In this document: piece by piece, positions 10,077 through 20,203 of the stretch | Position numbering within the stretch: position 1 is the first letter of the stretch | Layout: each line of letters opens with the position of its first letter | Assembly (NCBI GenBank): GCA_900155695.1 | Contig: FUHL01000001.1 | Location: 744,001 to 808,000, forward strand | From: Serratia symbiotica | GTDB lineage: Bacteria > Pseudomonadota > Gammaproteobacteria > Enterobacterales > Enterobacteriaceae | DNA: 64,000 nucleotides | Direction: 5' to 3' | Notes under the pieces: model-generated | Told to the model about the DNA's origin: nothing | What the model saw: the letters and a program-made list of their open reading frames with translations, nothing else | The model's database searches: none | Position numbers and translations under genes: made by a program

Positions 10077-10433
10077 TTATCTTATTACATTTTCTATCGA
10101 ATGCTCTTCTAAAAGAGTACCAGAAAGTTTAAGGTTATCTACCTTTTTATCAATTTGTCTCTGATGTTCAAACATTTTTTGTAATTGAAATTGATTTTCT
10201 TGTATTTGCCCCCTTAAGGTATCAATCTCATATTGATTTTCAGATATTTGCTTCTGCAGTTGGTTTAAAACCTGACCATGAGCATTGCTAATACGCTCCA
10301 GTAACATGACACGTGTTTCAATTGAACTCACATCTATATGACTAATGGTGAATTGGGCATTAGCGGCTCGCGGAGCCGCTAAGTTGATCAATAATAACAG
10401 ACTGAATGTATGATATCTGAAGTTATTATACAT
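10077..10433 (-). CDS. cpoB: CpoB/YbgF truncated to signal peptide and coiled coil
   Basis: CpoB is a periplasmic Tol-Pal partner that coordinates PBP1b activity with outer-membrane constriction. E. coli CpoB has about 263 residues: signal peptide, trimerising coiled coil, linker, C-terminal TPR domain. Here only 118 residues remain. A signal peptide ends near ANAQF. Then LLERISNAHGQVLNQLQKQI and LRGQIQENQFQLQ match the coiled coil closely, followed by a divergent tail and stop. The TPR domain is lost, with faint traces beyond the stop. The start lies 9 bases after pal. Either the coiled coil alone still works as a TolA-associated trimer, or this is a pseudogene. Confidence 0.85.
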   Translation of the reverse strand: MYNNFRYHTFSLLLLINLAAPRAANAQFTISHIDVSSIETRVMLLERISNAHGQVLNQLQKQISENQYEIDTLRGQIQENQFQLQKMFEHQRQIDKKVDNLKLSGTLLEEHSIENVIR

Positions 10434-10442
10434 ATAACTCCC

Positions 10443-10955
10443 TTAGTAAATTAGAATAGCACGACGATTTTTAGCGTAAGCTGCAGAGTCGTGATTTAAT
10501 ACAGCTGGCTTTTCTTTGCCATAGGATACTATTGAGATCTGATCTGCTAAAACACCTTTGCTCTGTAAGTAATTTTTAACAGAGTAAGCGCGACGTTCGC
10601 CTAACGCGATATTGTATTCTGGTGTTCCGCGCTCATCTGTATGTCCTTCAATAGTCACTTTGTAAGACGCGTTATTACGTAACAACGTTGCATGTTCATC
10701 TAAAATATGAGTATAATCGGCGGTTATATCATACTTATCGAGATCGAAGTATATTGTATTATCTTTTTTTAGTTCTTGTATCTTCAACTGTGCTTGTTCT
10801 TCCGCATATAGATTATTGCTCTTATCTTTTTTGATTTCAGTGTTGACGATCATACCAGACTGATCATCGCTTGCCTTTTTGTTCACACTACAACTTGTGA
10901 CACCTAAAATTGGTAATGTTAGTAGTATGCCTCTTAGTGCGTAATTCAGTTTCAT
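10443..10955 (-). CDS. pal: Peptidoglycan-associated outer-membrane lipoprotein Pal
   Basis: Pal links the outer membrane to peptidoglycan and is pulled to the septum by Tol. It has 170 residues against 173 in E. coli. Seen: a lipoprotein signal with lipobox VTSC and acylated Cys22, an OmpA-like domain with [10 protein letters not shown] and the peptidoglycan-binding motif [19 protein letters not shown], and the ending RRAILIY. It lies in the tolQRAB-pal-cpoB run, 51 bases after the tolB stop. Confidence 0.98.
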   Translation of the reverse strand: MKLNYALRGILLTLPILGVTSCSVNKKASDDQSGMIVNTEIKKDKSNNLYAEEQAQLKIQELKKDNTIYFDLDKYDITADYTHILDEHATLLRNNASYKVTIEGHTDERGTPEYNIALGERRAYSVKNYLQSKGVLADQISIVSYGKEKPAVLNHDSAAYAKNRRAILIY

Positions 10956-11006
10956 TTTTTAACTCTCTTATTAGTTTACCAATATTTATTGGTATATTTA
11001 TTATAA

Positions 11007-12299
11007 TTATAAATGTGGAGACCAGGAGGGAAATCTAACCTGTCCATTAGTTGTAAGCAAACGTGCTTTAAAATGCCCATCAATTGATACTAGTTGTAAA
11101 ACAGACCCGATATCGTGCATGGAACTATATATAATCATAGTGCTATTTGGTGCAATGCTAGGAGTATCATCAAGAAAAGTGTCAGTTAATTTTTGAATAA
11201 CTCCTGATTTAAGATCTTGTTTAGCGATATTCTGTATTCCGTTATTAGAACTTACCATTACTAAAAATTTACCATCAGCACTAATTTTAGCGTTCTGATT
11301 TTGCCATCCTTCCCATGTAAGGCGCTGCGATACTCCACCGTTAGCACTAATCTTGTAAATTTGCGGACGTCCTCCTTGATCCGAGGTATAGGCTAATGCC
11401 TGGCCATCTGGAAACCAGGTTGGCTCTGTATTATTGCTACGACCATCAGTCAGCTGCATTATATGACCAGATACAAGATGCATAACGTATAGATTTAAGC
11501 TGCCGCCTTTTGAAAGAGCAAAGGCAATGCGGCTGCCATCTGGAGAGAACATTGGAGCACCATTATGACGTGGAAAAGCAGCAAGCTTTCTGATAATTCC
11601 ATTCGCCAAATTTTGCATCACTAACTCTGAGTGACCACTTTCAAATGTTACGTAGGCTATCTTGCTACCATCCGGTGACCATGTCGGAGACATCATCGGT
11701 TCAGGAGAACGATGCACAATAAACTGGTTATGACCGTCATAATCTGCTACACGTAATTCGTATGGAAATTTTCCACTATTCATCTGCACTACATAGGCAA
11801 TGCGGGTACAGAAAGCCCCCTTAATACCAATGAGTTTTTCAAATACTTCATCGCTGGCGGTATGCGCAGCATAACGTAACCATTGCTGAGTTACTTTAAA
11901 CTGATTCTGAGTTAAGATTCTGATAACAGATCCAGAGGTATCCACCAATTGATAGGAAATTAGGTAACTGCCATCAGCGCTAGGTTGAATATGGCCTATC
12001 ACTATAGCATTAATGCCAAGTAAAGTCCAGACTTCTGGTATAACCTCAGATGCAGCAGTCGGTTTCTGCGGCATCCGTGTAACATCAATTGGATTAAATT
12101 TACCGCTGTTACGTAAGTCTGAACTAACAATCCTACTAATATCTTCTGGAGATATGCTAGAGCCAGTCCATTTAAACGGCACTATAGCAATAGGACGAGC
12201 TAAATCAATTCCTTGATTAATTTCAATGCGAACTTCTGCGTGAAGAACAAGCACCCAAAGTAGTAAAAATGCTAAGGCAATTCGTAATGCTTGCTTCAT
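11007..12299 (-). CDS. tolB: Tol-Pal periplasmic beta-propeller protein TolB
   Basis: TolB is the soluble periplasmic protein that relays TolA force to Pal. The ATG at 12299 is preceded by AAGGAGGATAAG, a strong ribosome site, and gives 430 residues, exactly the E. coli length; an in-frame ATG 22 codons earlier is less likely. Seen: a signal peptide ending LVLHAEVRI, the N-terminal domain with [14 protein letters not shown], and six propeller repeats such as [20 protein letters not shown] and [19 protein letters not shown]. The end WSPHL is conserved. It appears intact. Confidence 0.98.
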   Translation of the reverse strand: MKQALRIALAFLLLWVLVLHAEVRIEINQGIDLARPIAIVPFKWTGSSISPEDISRIVSSDLRNSGKFNPIDVTRMPQKPTAASEVIPEVWTLLGINAIVIGHIQPSADGSYLISYQLVDTSGSVIRILTQNQFKVTQQWLRYAAHTASDEVFEKLIGIKGAFCTRIAYVVQMNSGKFPYELRVADYDGHNQFIVHRSPEPMMSPTWSPDGSKIAYVTFESGHSELVMQNLANGIIRKLAAFPRHNGAPMFSPDGSRIAFALSKGGSLNLYVMHLVSGHIMQLTDGRSNNTEPTWFPDGQALAYTSDQGGRPQIYKISANGGVSQRLTWEGWQNQNAKISADGKFLVMVSSNNGIQNIAKQDLKSGVIQKLTDTFLDDTPSIAPNSTMIIYSSMHDIGSVLQLVSIDGHFKARLLTTNGQVRFPSWSPHL

Positions 12300-12683
12300 C
12301 TTATCCTCCTTATCTAATACACAATACATGTTATGAATTAACAGAATGTTAATAAAAAATCGCAATTTCTATCACTATTTTTAGGATATGGTGTGTCATT
12401 TGCCATGGGCAACCATGGCAGACTAACAAATAACAAGCAGTCCAAGCAAAGCCATACATCTACCTCTCAATATTGAGGCTACTGAATAGCGAGTGTTATA
12501 TAACCTATCAAAAGGTTAGTAATATTTTATCGCTTTTCCTATATCATGCTTACTTGGAATACGCTTGCTACTTTATTATGTTTACTACGTGTAAAACTAA
12601 GAATTAGTGGGCATAATTTATAAAAAAACGAATAGATCATAAACTGATGTATTGCTTAACATCGCTATGTTAATGAAATATTA
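12300..12683. other. 380-bp spacer between tolB and tolA
   Basis: No gene. E. coli has a much shorter gap here. It holds a short palindrome at 12401-12420 and the tolB ribosome site at its left end. Confidence 0.7.
12401..12420. repeat. 8-bp perfect hairpin with 4-base loop in the tolA-tolB gap
   Basis: TGCCATGG and CCATGGCA flank GCAA. A GNRA-like tetraloop (GCAA) on the + strand would make this a stable hairpin; on the tol transcript (minus strand) the loop reads TTGC. No T tract. Confidence 0.5.
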
Positions 12684-13631
12684 TTACGGATTAAAGTCTA
12701 GTGTAAAAATTTTAAAATGCTGGTAAACTGCCTCGCTTGTTGGTTTAGGCATGTGTGCTAACTTAGCGGCAGAGACTGCCGAATAACACAAAGCTGGATA
12801 TCCACCTATCTCCTGTACGCTAATTAGCAGGCCATCTGGTGATATCTTAATACGTAAATTACAACTTTTGCCCTTAAATGAACTAGAATTATAAAACTTA
12901 CTTTGTATTGCGCCTTTCACTTGCTCTATATAATTGTTTATCTCTGCACCAGTATCTCCTGCAATCTTAGTCGTATTCGATTTCCCCATATATTTTTCAT
13001 CGATTTTCTGTTTACTTACTCCTATAAGTTCTTCGTGACCACTATACAATACATCAAAAAGTGCATCGATTTCCGATGGTTTCTTTTCAAGATCATCTTG
13101 TTTTTTAGATTGCACTACAGTTTTTTTTGCTACGAGATGGTTGATTTCATTTGCCTGTTTTGTGGATACTGCTGGTGACGTTATGGCCTGTTTATGAACT
13201 TCTATTTCAGATTTTTTCACTTTGGATTTTGCAGCTTTTTTCGGTGCTTGGCCATATTGTGCTACATCTTTTATTTGTTTTTGTTTTTTTTCGTGTATCT
13301 CCAGATTTTTGTTTCCTATTGATCTTAAATGTTTCTGCTCCGTTTTCTGTTTTTGTTGAAGTTTCTCGATCTTCTGTGGTATTTTTTTTAGATATAATAG
13401 TTCATCATTTTGTGCGTTATCTCTATTGTATTGGCGGCTGTATTGTTCCACTATAGAACTAGGATTAACCATAATTGCTCTTATAAAAGAATGATTGTCG
13501 CCACTACTTGCAGTTATATTTTTTTTCTGCAACGGACTCCAAATAAGCAATGTAATGATTATAACGTGCAATACTAGAGACATAATAATAGCATGATTAA
13601 GCCTGTATTTTTGCTCAGTTGCCTGTACCAA
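12684..13631 (-). CDS. tolA: Tol-Pal energy-transducing protein TolA
   Basis: TolA spans the periplasm, coupling the TolQR motor to TolB-Pal. It is 315 residues, shorter than the roughly 420 of E. coli. Seen: one N-terminal membrane segment (about residues 12-31, ending LLIWSP), a long Lys/Gln/Glu-rich helical domain that is shortened, and a C-terminal domain with SKFYNSSSFKGKSCNLRIKI, the paired cysteines around GGYPALC, and MPKPTSEAVYQHFK. The shortening lies in the central helix, which is length-variable across the family, so function is likely kept. Confidence 0.96.
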   Translation of the reverse strand: MVQATEQKYRLNHAIIMSLVLHVIIITLLIWSPLQKKNITASSGDNHSFIRAIMVNPSSIVEQYSRQYNRDNAQNDELLYLKKIPQKIEKLQQKQKTEQKHLRSIGNKNLEIHEKKQKQIKDVAQYGQAPKKAAKSKVKKSEIEVHKQAITSPAVSTKQANEINHLVAKKTVVQSKKQDDLEKKPSEIDALFDVLYSGHEELIGVSKQKIDEKYMGKSNTTKIAGDTGAEINNYIEQVKGAIQSKFYNSSSFKGKSCNLRIKISPDGLLISVQEIGGYPALCYSAVSAAKLAHMPKPTSEAVYQHFKIFTLDFNP

Positions 13632-13709
13632 AATTAGTTCCTAAAACTTCTGTTGTTGATAATGCTATTTTGATCTATATCATAGATAAAATATAATATA
13701 AGGTTTAGA

Positions 13710-14138
13710 TTAGATTGACTGAGTGATCAGACCCACAGATGATACGCCTGCTTTATTAAGAATATTCAATGCTTTAATAATTTCATTATAAGGAATATTC
13801 TTTGCTCCGCCGATTAAAAAAACTGTTTTAGGATTTGACGATAAGTGTGATTTAACTTCTGCTTCTATTTGTGCTGATTTTAGTAATGTTATACGACGGC
13901 GATCTATAACCATGCTATATTGATCAATGCCGGAAACTTCAAGAATTACTGGTAGATTATTGACATGGGATACTGATGTTGAATTAGCTGAATCCGCCAG
14001 ATCAACCTTGACATTTTGTATAATAATTGGTGTGGTTGCTATAAAGATTAATAGCAATACTAATAATATATCCAGTAGAGGCACAATATTAATTTCGGAC
14101 TGCAGTTCTCGCCAATGTCTTCGGTATGCTCTTGCCAT
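13710..14138 (-). CDS. tolR: Tol-Pal motor protein TolR
   Basis: TolR is the MotB/ExbD-like stator partner in the inner membrane. It is 142 residues, the E. coli length. Seen: SEINIVPLLDILLVLLLIFIAT, the single membrane helix with the essential proton-carrying Asp in PLLD, and the periplasmic segment KTVFLIGGAKNIPYNEI. It starts 8 bases after the tolQ stop, indicating translational coupling. Confidence 0.98.
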   Translation of the reverse strand: MARAYRRHWRELQSEINIVPLLDILLVLLLIFIATTPIIIQNVKVDLADSANSTSVSHVNNLPVILEVSGIDQYSMVIDRRRITLLKSAQIEAEVKSHLSSNPKTVFLIGGAKNIPYNEIIKALNILNKAGVSSVGLITQSI

Positions 14139-14146
14139 ACTGTTCC

Positions 14147-14833
14147 CTATTTCTGTGCTGTCGATATAAAAATTTGACGGTGTAGAATAGCAGTGAATTC
14201 TTCCATAAAGTTCACGTATTTTTGTTCAATTTTGTTTACGCGTTGGTTAAATCGGTTATAGGCTATGACAGCTGGGATTGCGGTAAAAAGACTGATTGCA
14301 GTAGTAATCAACGCTTCGGCAATGCCAGGCGCTACCATCTGTAAAGTAGCTTGTTTTACCATTCCTAACGCAATAAAAGCGCGTATAATTCCACATACTG
14401 TACCAAAAAGACCAATATAAGGGCTAATTGAAGCAATAGTGCCAAGAAAGGCAATATAGTTTTCTAGCGTTTCCAAATCACGATGCATTGAGATACGCAT
14501 CACTCTTGATAACCCTTCTATAATAGACTCTGGTGCATAATTGTTATCACAGTGTAAACGAGAAAATTCTTTAAAACCTACATAGAAAATACGTTCTGCA
14601 CCCATTAAGCGATCATGATGCATTTGACTAGACTTGTATAGATTATCCAGATCAATACCAGACCAAAATTTCTCTTCAAATACTTTAGTCTTTCGCATTG
14701 CTATATTTAAGATATGTATTCGTTGGATAATTATCCCCCAAGAGATTACCGAGAAACATATTAAAATTAATATTATTAATTTTACTAGTAGGCTTGATTG
14801 AAAAAATAAATCTAAGATCTTTGTATCACTCAC
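14147..14833 (-). CDS. tolQ: Tol-Pal motor protein TolQ
   Basis: TolQ is the MotA/ExbB-like proton channel subunit. I choose the GTG at 14833: GGAG lies 7 bases before it, the reading [12 protein letters not shown] matches the E. coli N-terminus, and the product is 228 residues against 230. The frame extends upstream to an ATG at 14863 with a poorer site. Three membrane regions are seen, with [12 protein letters not shown] and the pore helix [13 protein letters not shown]. The usual Trp in GTVWGI is Cys here. ybgC, normally first in the operon, is not intact. Confidence 0.97.
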   Translation of the reverse strand: MSDTKILDLFFQSSLLVKLIILILICFSVISWGIIIQRIHILNIAMRKTKVFEEKFWSGIDLDNLYKSSQMHHDRLMGAERIFYVGFKEFSRLHCDNNYAPESIIEGLSRVMRISMHRDLETLENYIAFLGTIASISPYIGLFGTVCGIIRAFIALGMVKQATLQMVAPGIAEALITTAISLFTAIPAVIAYNRFNQRVNKIEQKYVNFMEEFTAILHRQIFISTAQK

Positions 14834-16174
14834 TGCTTTACTCCACATTAATAGGCATAACAAATACTATCGGCTTCATTATGTGTAGAACATACCTAAA
14901 TCAAAAAAAATTGGCTTGGTTCATAAAAAATTTCGTCTAATATAAAAATGATTATATTAAACATGCGAGAAGGATAACCATTGCAATATAGTACTTGTAT
15001 GTTAGGATTTAAATCTAGATCTGTGATCATCAACAACTACCATGAAAACAAATACAGAGTCCTATAAGCCAAGTAGTTGCAGTTGATACAAGTGATTCTT
15101 ATTAAGAATTTAAGTACACACTATTAAAATCATAAAACGAGAGCGCAAAAATACTGCAAAAATATCATTTTCTTTACTTATTTTTAATCCCCTAATACTA
15201 ATTGACTGATAATTGGTTTAATCTGTTAAGAAATTAATATATTCATAGTAAAGATCATGAGAAATTTTAATAATTCGCCTGCTAAATATTACAATGACTC
15301 AAAATATAAAGTATATCTTACTAATAAAAAATATTCTATATTATTTATATTAGTTAAGTAAAAAAATAAAAATTTTTTTCCAGTACATAATGCATATTTA
15401 CGGTCTTTTATTAAGTAACTTTTGAATAAAATAATTATAGCAAGCAATGTGATGTCCTATTACTCTCTTTTTAGAGATCATCGTAGAACCGTATTATATT
15501 AATAAATATATTAAACCACTTTATTAATATTCTATAACTATGTACAGATAAAACGCCATAGTTCAATAAACATTGCAAATATTATATATATTTTATTAAG
15601 TAAATTTATATTAAAATAGTTATTTAATAAAAATCTCTTACTAATTTAGCACAACATATGAACATTAAATAGTATATGACTAGTCTTAGCATGCGGTATA
15701 ATAATAAAATTAAAGATTGATCGCATTGATCTTTTTAGTGGTTGTTCAAGATCTGAGAGTGGAAACCTCTCTACCATTTGATGTCTAGCATTAGCAAATG
15801 TGCATAACCTACATAATGGGTTTTACTAATGTTGACAGTCTTTTGCTATTCTACCATTTATCCATTGCACTCATAGTTGATAAATTTGTTAACTGCTGGA
15901 TTCTTAAAGCATTATTTGAAATACTTAATAGTCATTAGGTCTAATCTTATCAATCTATATACATTAGTTTTTTATCAGTGGTGAGTGGGAAGAGACTATG
16001 TAAATTGATATATGCGGTTTATAAGTCCCATGATAGTAATTAGACATAGCGCCAAAACTTATTATATTAATTATGTATAGTGACTCTTTTACATTATAGC
16101 GTAAAAGGTACGGCACTAAAATTGTTACGAGATGGTTATTATTTATTGATCTATTTTTTCAATTTAAAGTAACA

Positions 16175-16214
16175 TAAATCTCATCTCTTCGAATCGCATT
16201 AGAGATGAGATTTA
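16175..16214. repeat. Perfect 14-bp inverted repeat
   Basis: TAAATCTCATCTCT (16175-16188) and AGAGATGAGATTTA (16201-16214) flank a 12-base loop, and ACAT/ATGT flanks could extend it after a 2-base bulge. It has more G/C than its surroundings. No T run on either side. Confidence 0.6.
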
Positions 16215-16386
16215 GAATGTAAAGTATTATATACTTAATAATTTAAAATCTCATGTTAGCAAGTTTGTGATCTTATAATGCAGAATGCGATTTCTGCTTC
16301 AGATGATACTGCTTTAATGAAGAAAATAAAATAGTGTAAGGATTTATATTTATTAGAGGAATCTCTTTTATCGCCATGGTTAATTA

Positions 16387-16653
16387 TTATGGCTGTTTTA
16401 ATGAAATATCATCATGATAGCGTGGTGTATAACTTATATTACTAATAAATAAAGAATGTGTAATATGTGGCACACTTATTTTAACCTTACTCTTTGGCAG
16501 GAAATCATGCAACTTATGTTTTGCATTATTCATTGCATTATTAATCACTTTATCTACCTGTCTCTCGATGAGTTTACAACTCAAGCAAGAAACTCCAATC
16601 CATGCCATGCTAATAGCGATTATGATACTAATTATAATTAACAATTTTTTCAT
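16387..16653 (-). CDS. Small ORF, N-terminus like the YdgA/YihF (DUF945) family
   Basis: I do not recognise this with certainty. The 88 residues begin with a hydrophobic segment (MKKLLIIISIIIAISMAWIG) followed by CKLIERQVDKVINNAMNN and HSLFISNISY. E. coli YdgA (about 500 residues) starts with a similar helix, then WTGG, GKKIE and, later, HRGVFSSQLQL. If it belongs to that family it is a fragment of under a fifth and probably a pseudogene. The ribosome site is weak and it stands alone in a decayed region. It could also be a chance frame. Confidence 0.3.
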   Translation of the reverse strand: MKKLLIIISIIIAISMAWIGVSCLSCKLIERQVDKVINNAMNNAKHKLHDFLPKSKVKISVPHITHSLFISNISYTPRYHDDISLKQP

Positions 16654-18099
16654 TAGTTATTCTTATGAGCAATTAAATTAGGTGCATCACCTAGAGGAAT
16701 CTTACCAGGATGTATAAATCCTATTTTATAGCTAAAAATTTACATGTGATAATCTCTTAAAATCTTATATGTTACTCTAGTTATATTAAGCAGAGCAAAA
16801 TATCTACTTGGATTAAAAAAATATCTCTAAATTATTTTATTAAGGAATATTTTTAAATGAAATGGAGAAAACAAAATTTATATCTAGGGTGAATGTTTTT
16901 AAGAAAAATCTCCTTTGAGTAAATTTCTGCACTAAAATATAACTATAAAATAATGTAATGATTTGTAACAAAGCGTTATAACTAGTATAGCCTGATCTAT
17001 ATGTCGAGTTAATTACATGCATAGATAGCTATATCTATGGCTTATATCATCTATAGCTTAAATGTATATGATTTATTTAATTAGTATAGATTTGTGATTA
17101 TAGTATAGAATATAAACTAATTTTTCTAGTATATCAATAATGTTTCGATATGATTGGGTGGAATAGACAGCAATGCAGTTGTTTTATATTTGAGATAAAA
17201 AAGACAGATTTAAAAATATTTAGGTAAATCTTATTATCCGGTATATTATTAAATAATATAACATGTATTTATGCGACAATAACTATTATTTTACAGATCG
17301 AAAATCAAAAGTAGATAATATCTTAAAATTGCTTTCTTGTTTCTTATTGATCCCTATTTTAATATATATATTTACTTTTCCATTCATACGTCATGAATAA
17401 TAATTAAGCACATAATGTGGATAAAGAGTTGGTAACAAAGAAAGATAAAGATTATAGCAATAGTCTTTTATTCATTCATAAAAATCTTAAAAGAGATAAT
17501 ATCGTCTACAGTAATAAAATTATTATGTATTGCTAATAAATATCAGTAAAAATTATAACTAACACTTATAGTTTTTAGTTATGTAAAATCGCGCACTACA
17601 ATATTAACTATAATCAAAGGTCTTATTGATTTATATACTTAGGCAAAAATACTATTTTGTGCAGATTAAGGCATTAAGAAATACTATATATAAAATAAAA
17701 AATGAGCAAACGCTATATAACACTACATAAAGTTAATTAAGAAATCATTAAAAGCATTTATTTATTTGATAATGATCAAGAATGGGTAACGTTTTCTTCT
17801 GATATTGACTTTGATTAATAAAAAAGTGCTTATACGAATATTAAGTGAAAATCTTAATATATCAAGATACCCTTTTAGTACTAACTATGACATAATTGCT
17901 ATTATGTATATAATAAATATTCGCTAACGATATAGTAATACAAATCATTATCTCGCCATCATGTCTTTTTAATTTTTTGAAGAAAATATTATTAACTTTA
18001 ACTATTATTAAGTAAACATTTAATTCATTTATGTATCATGCACTTGATTACTGCTACCTTACTTTGCAGTTAATTGAAATAATATAAAAAATCATATAA

Positions 18100-18670
18100 A
18101 TGCCATGAAAAATTTTATAAATCAGGATCATTTCAGATCCGTTAAACAGATAAAGACGCTATAAATCTGGATTTATTTTCTTCAGTATTCAGGATAAGAG
18201 CTATCGATTTAATAGCATCAATAATAGTTATTAGCTTAGTTAATATGCCACGTTATTTTAATACATCTACCGTAGTCTCAGTAATTAATACCGATGTTAT
18301 TGCACCATGCTATTTAAATTATAAAATTTGTACTGTTTTTGATTACTTTAATAGATGAAAATACCATTCATGATAGAAATAATTATTTTTTTAACACGAA
18401 CAACAATAGTCTTTAGTCTTTGAAAGAATGGGATAATCGCATTTAGTGAAAATTATCAATATAATACACTATTTAAGACTGTTACAGAAAGAATTAATAT
18501 ATAGTAGTATGTATTACTTTAATTAATCGCCTTTTAGGTCATGCGCCATGATACAGTGTATGGAGACATCTATACTAATTTAGATTAGCGAACTATCTAA
18601 TGTAACTAATTTCATACATTTTAGTTCATACTGTATCTTGTCTGCAATAATCTTAGTTAACTTCAGAGTA
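18100..18670 (-). pseudogene. spoT: Decayed 3' third of spoT (linker and ACT domain)
   Basis: Beyond the stop of the truncated spoT gene, other minus-strand frames still read as SpoT. At 18528-18666: IQYELKCMKLVTLDSSL against E. coli IQRELDRMKLATLDDLL. At 18135-18290: ITETTVDVLK, stop, then RGILTKL and LNTEENKSRF against ITEIKVEMFN, QGALANL and LNTEEKDGRV, which is the ACT domain. Order and spacing match. The locus from 18100 to 20185 is about the length of the whole E. coli gene (2.1 kb), so decay is by frameshift and nonsense changes with little net deletion. Confidence 0.85.
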
Positions 18671-20185
18671 TCATTTAAGGAATAGTAAGGAATAGTGAAG
18701 AAGACGACGGCTTAAGCTCGCAGTATCCTTATGTTTAATATTTTGTAATATCTGTCGAATATTGATTCGCGCTTTTGAACTAACGACAAAATTCAACCAA
18801 GTTGCATTGGGTTGGGCATTCATAGCGGTGATGATCTCTACTGTCTGCCCGCTACGCAAAGGCTTCGATAACGGATATAATTTGCGATCGACAAGTGCCC
18901 CTACACAAGAATAACCAATATCAATATGTACAGCAAAGGCAAAATCAACTGATGTGGCTCCCATAGGTAATTCGATAATACTTCCTTCTGGAGTAAAAAC
19001 GTAAATCGCATCTGGAAAGAGATCTGATTTTACGCTCTCGATAAATTCAAATGAATTACCAGCGTTTTGCTGCAACTCTAGTAAAATTTGTATCCAACGC
19101 TGTGCGCGCATATGCGTAGGAGGGCCACTAATATTGCTATATTCTTGTTCTTTATCAGCCCAATCAGCCCAACGCGCCACTACTCCCATCTCGGCCATTT
19201 TATCCATATCTTCAGTTCGTATCTGCACTTCAACTGGTACACCATACGGGCCAATTAATGACGTGTGTAAAGATTGATAACCGTTCGTTTTTGGCATAGC
19301 AATATAGTCTTTAACTTTTCCTGGACGGGGTTTATACAGATGATGAACCTGTCCTAATACCCGATAGCAGGTATCCACCTCTTTGACAATTATACGAAAG
19401 GCGTATATATTCATAATGGAATTAAATTTTCGCTCTTTTAGATACATCTCCAGGTAGATCGAGTACAGTGTTTTTTCTCTGCCACTTATGCGACAAGGAA
19501 TGTTAGTTGCAGTTAAGCGTCCTTCAATGGCAAATAGGATTTGTCGAATCATCTCCTTACGGTTACCACGTGCAGCATTTACTACCTTTTTAATTACACG
19601 GTAACGATTTGGGTAAAGTGCTTTAAATCCTAAGTCTTCCAGTTCAGTTTTTAAATGATGAATTCCTAATCGATGGGCTAATGGGCTATATATTTCTAGT
19701 GTTTCACGTGCTATACGCCGCCTTTTTTCTGGATGTAAAGACCAAAGAGTACGCATATTATGCGTGCGGTCAGCTAACTTAATTAACACTACGCGGATAT
19801 CTTTTACCATGGCCATGGTCATTTTTCGGAAGTTTTCTGCTTGTGCTTCTTTTTTGTCTTGAAACTTCAACTTATCTAGCTTAGATACACCTTCAACTAA
19901 TGCAGCCACGCATTTACCAAACAGTATTTCCATGTCTTGGTAAGTGGCTGAAGTATCTTCTATAATGTCATGTAGTTGGGCGGCCATTAAAGTCTCATGA
20001 TCAAGATGCATTTCCGCTAAAATACAAGCCACAGCAACAGGATGAGTAATATAAGGCTCACCACTGGTACGTGTCTGACCCTCGTGAGCATCACGTGCAA
20101 CACGATAGGCCTGTTTGAGTCGCTGAATCTGCGTATCAGGCAAGTAATTTTGAGTCAGCAGCTTTAAGTTTTCAAACAGATACAA
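18671..20185 (-). CDS. spoT: SpoT truncated to hydrolase, synthetase and TGS domains
   Basis: SpoT hydrolyses and, in E. coli, weakly makes (p)ppGpp. Here 504 of about 702 residues remain. The HD hydrolase looks intact (HD at 72-73 in LHDIIEDT, LADRTHNMRT). The synthetase domain has GYQSLHTSLIGPYGVPVEVQIRTE, but residue 259, Asp in E. coli (MDIYAFR), is Asn (MNIYAFR), and the conserved GVAAHW reads GVVARW. The TGS region (YVFTPEGSIIELPMGATSVDFAF) is present. After RRLLHYSLLFLK a stop ends the frame; linker, zinc-finger and ACT regions follow only as a fossil. The start is 18 bases after rpoZ. A hydrolase-only enzyme is inferred. Confidence 0.93.
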   Translation of the reverse strand: MYLFENLKLLTQNYLPDTQIQRLKQAYRVARDAHEGQTRTSGEPYITHPVAVACILAEMHLDHETLMAAQLHDIIEDTSATYQDMEILFGKCVAALVEGVSKLDKLKFQDKKEAQAENFRKMTMAMVKDIRVVLIKLADRTHNMRTLWSLHPEKRRRIARETLEIYSPLAHRLGIHHLKTELEDLGFKALYPNRYRVIKKVVNAARGNRKEMIRQILFAIEGRLTATNIPCRISGREKTLYSIYLEMYLKERKFNSIMNIYAFRIIVKEVDTCYRVLGQVHHLYKPRPGKVKDYIAMPKTNGYQSLHTSLIGPYGVPVEVQIRTEDMDKMAEMGVVARWADWADKEQEYSNISGPPTHMRAQRWIQILLELQQNAGNSFEFIESVKSDLFPDAIYVFTPEGSIIELPMGATSVDFAFAVHIDIGYSCVGALVDRKLYPLSKPLRSGQTVEIITAMNAQPNATWLNFVVSSKARINIRQILQNIKHKDTASLSRRLLHYSLLFLK

Positions 20186-20203
20186 GACATACTCGCGGTC
20201 TAA

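Larger units (their letters stand above)
14834..18099. other. 3.3-kb spacer between tolQ and the spoT remnant
   Basis: No complete gene. In E. coli ybgC and cydAB lie upstream of tolQ, and trmH-recG lie past spoT; none is intact. A short minus-strand stretch near 15020-15060 vaguely resembles the end of YbgC (VVVD followed by K/R-rich residues), too weak to annotate. It contains the ORF at 16387-16653 and the hairpin at 16175-16214. Confidence 0.7.

Noticed and set aside
15020-15060. ybgC remnant upstream of tolQ
   Set aside because: Only a few residues (VVVD and basic residues) agree; not distinguishable from chance.
16840-17022. 60-codon minus-strand frame in the tolQ-spoT spacer
   Set aside because: No motif, no ribosome site, composition of random AT-rich sequence.
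14834-18099. CRISPR array, tRNA or other structured RNA gene in the large spacers
   Set aside because: No regularly spaced repeats, no tRNA T-arm consensus apart from tRNA-Lys at 9480-9555, and no 4.5S or tmRNA core sequence recognised.
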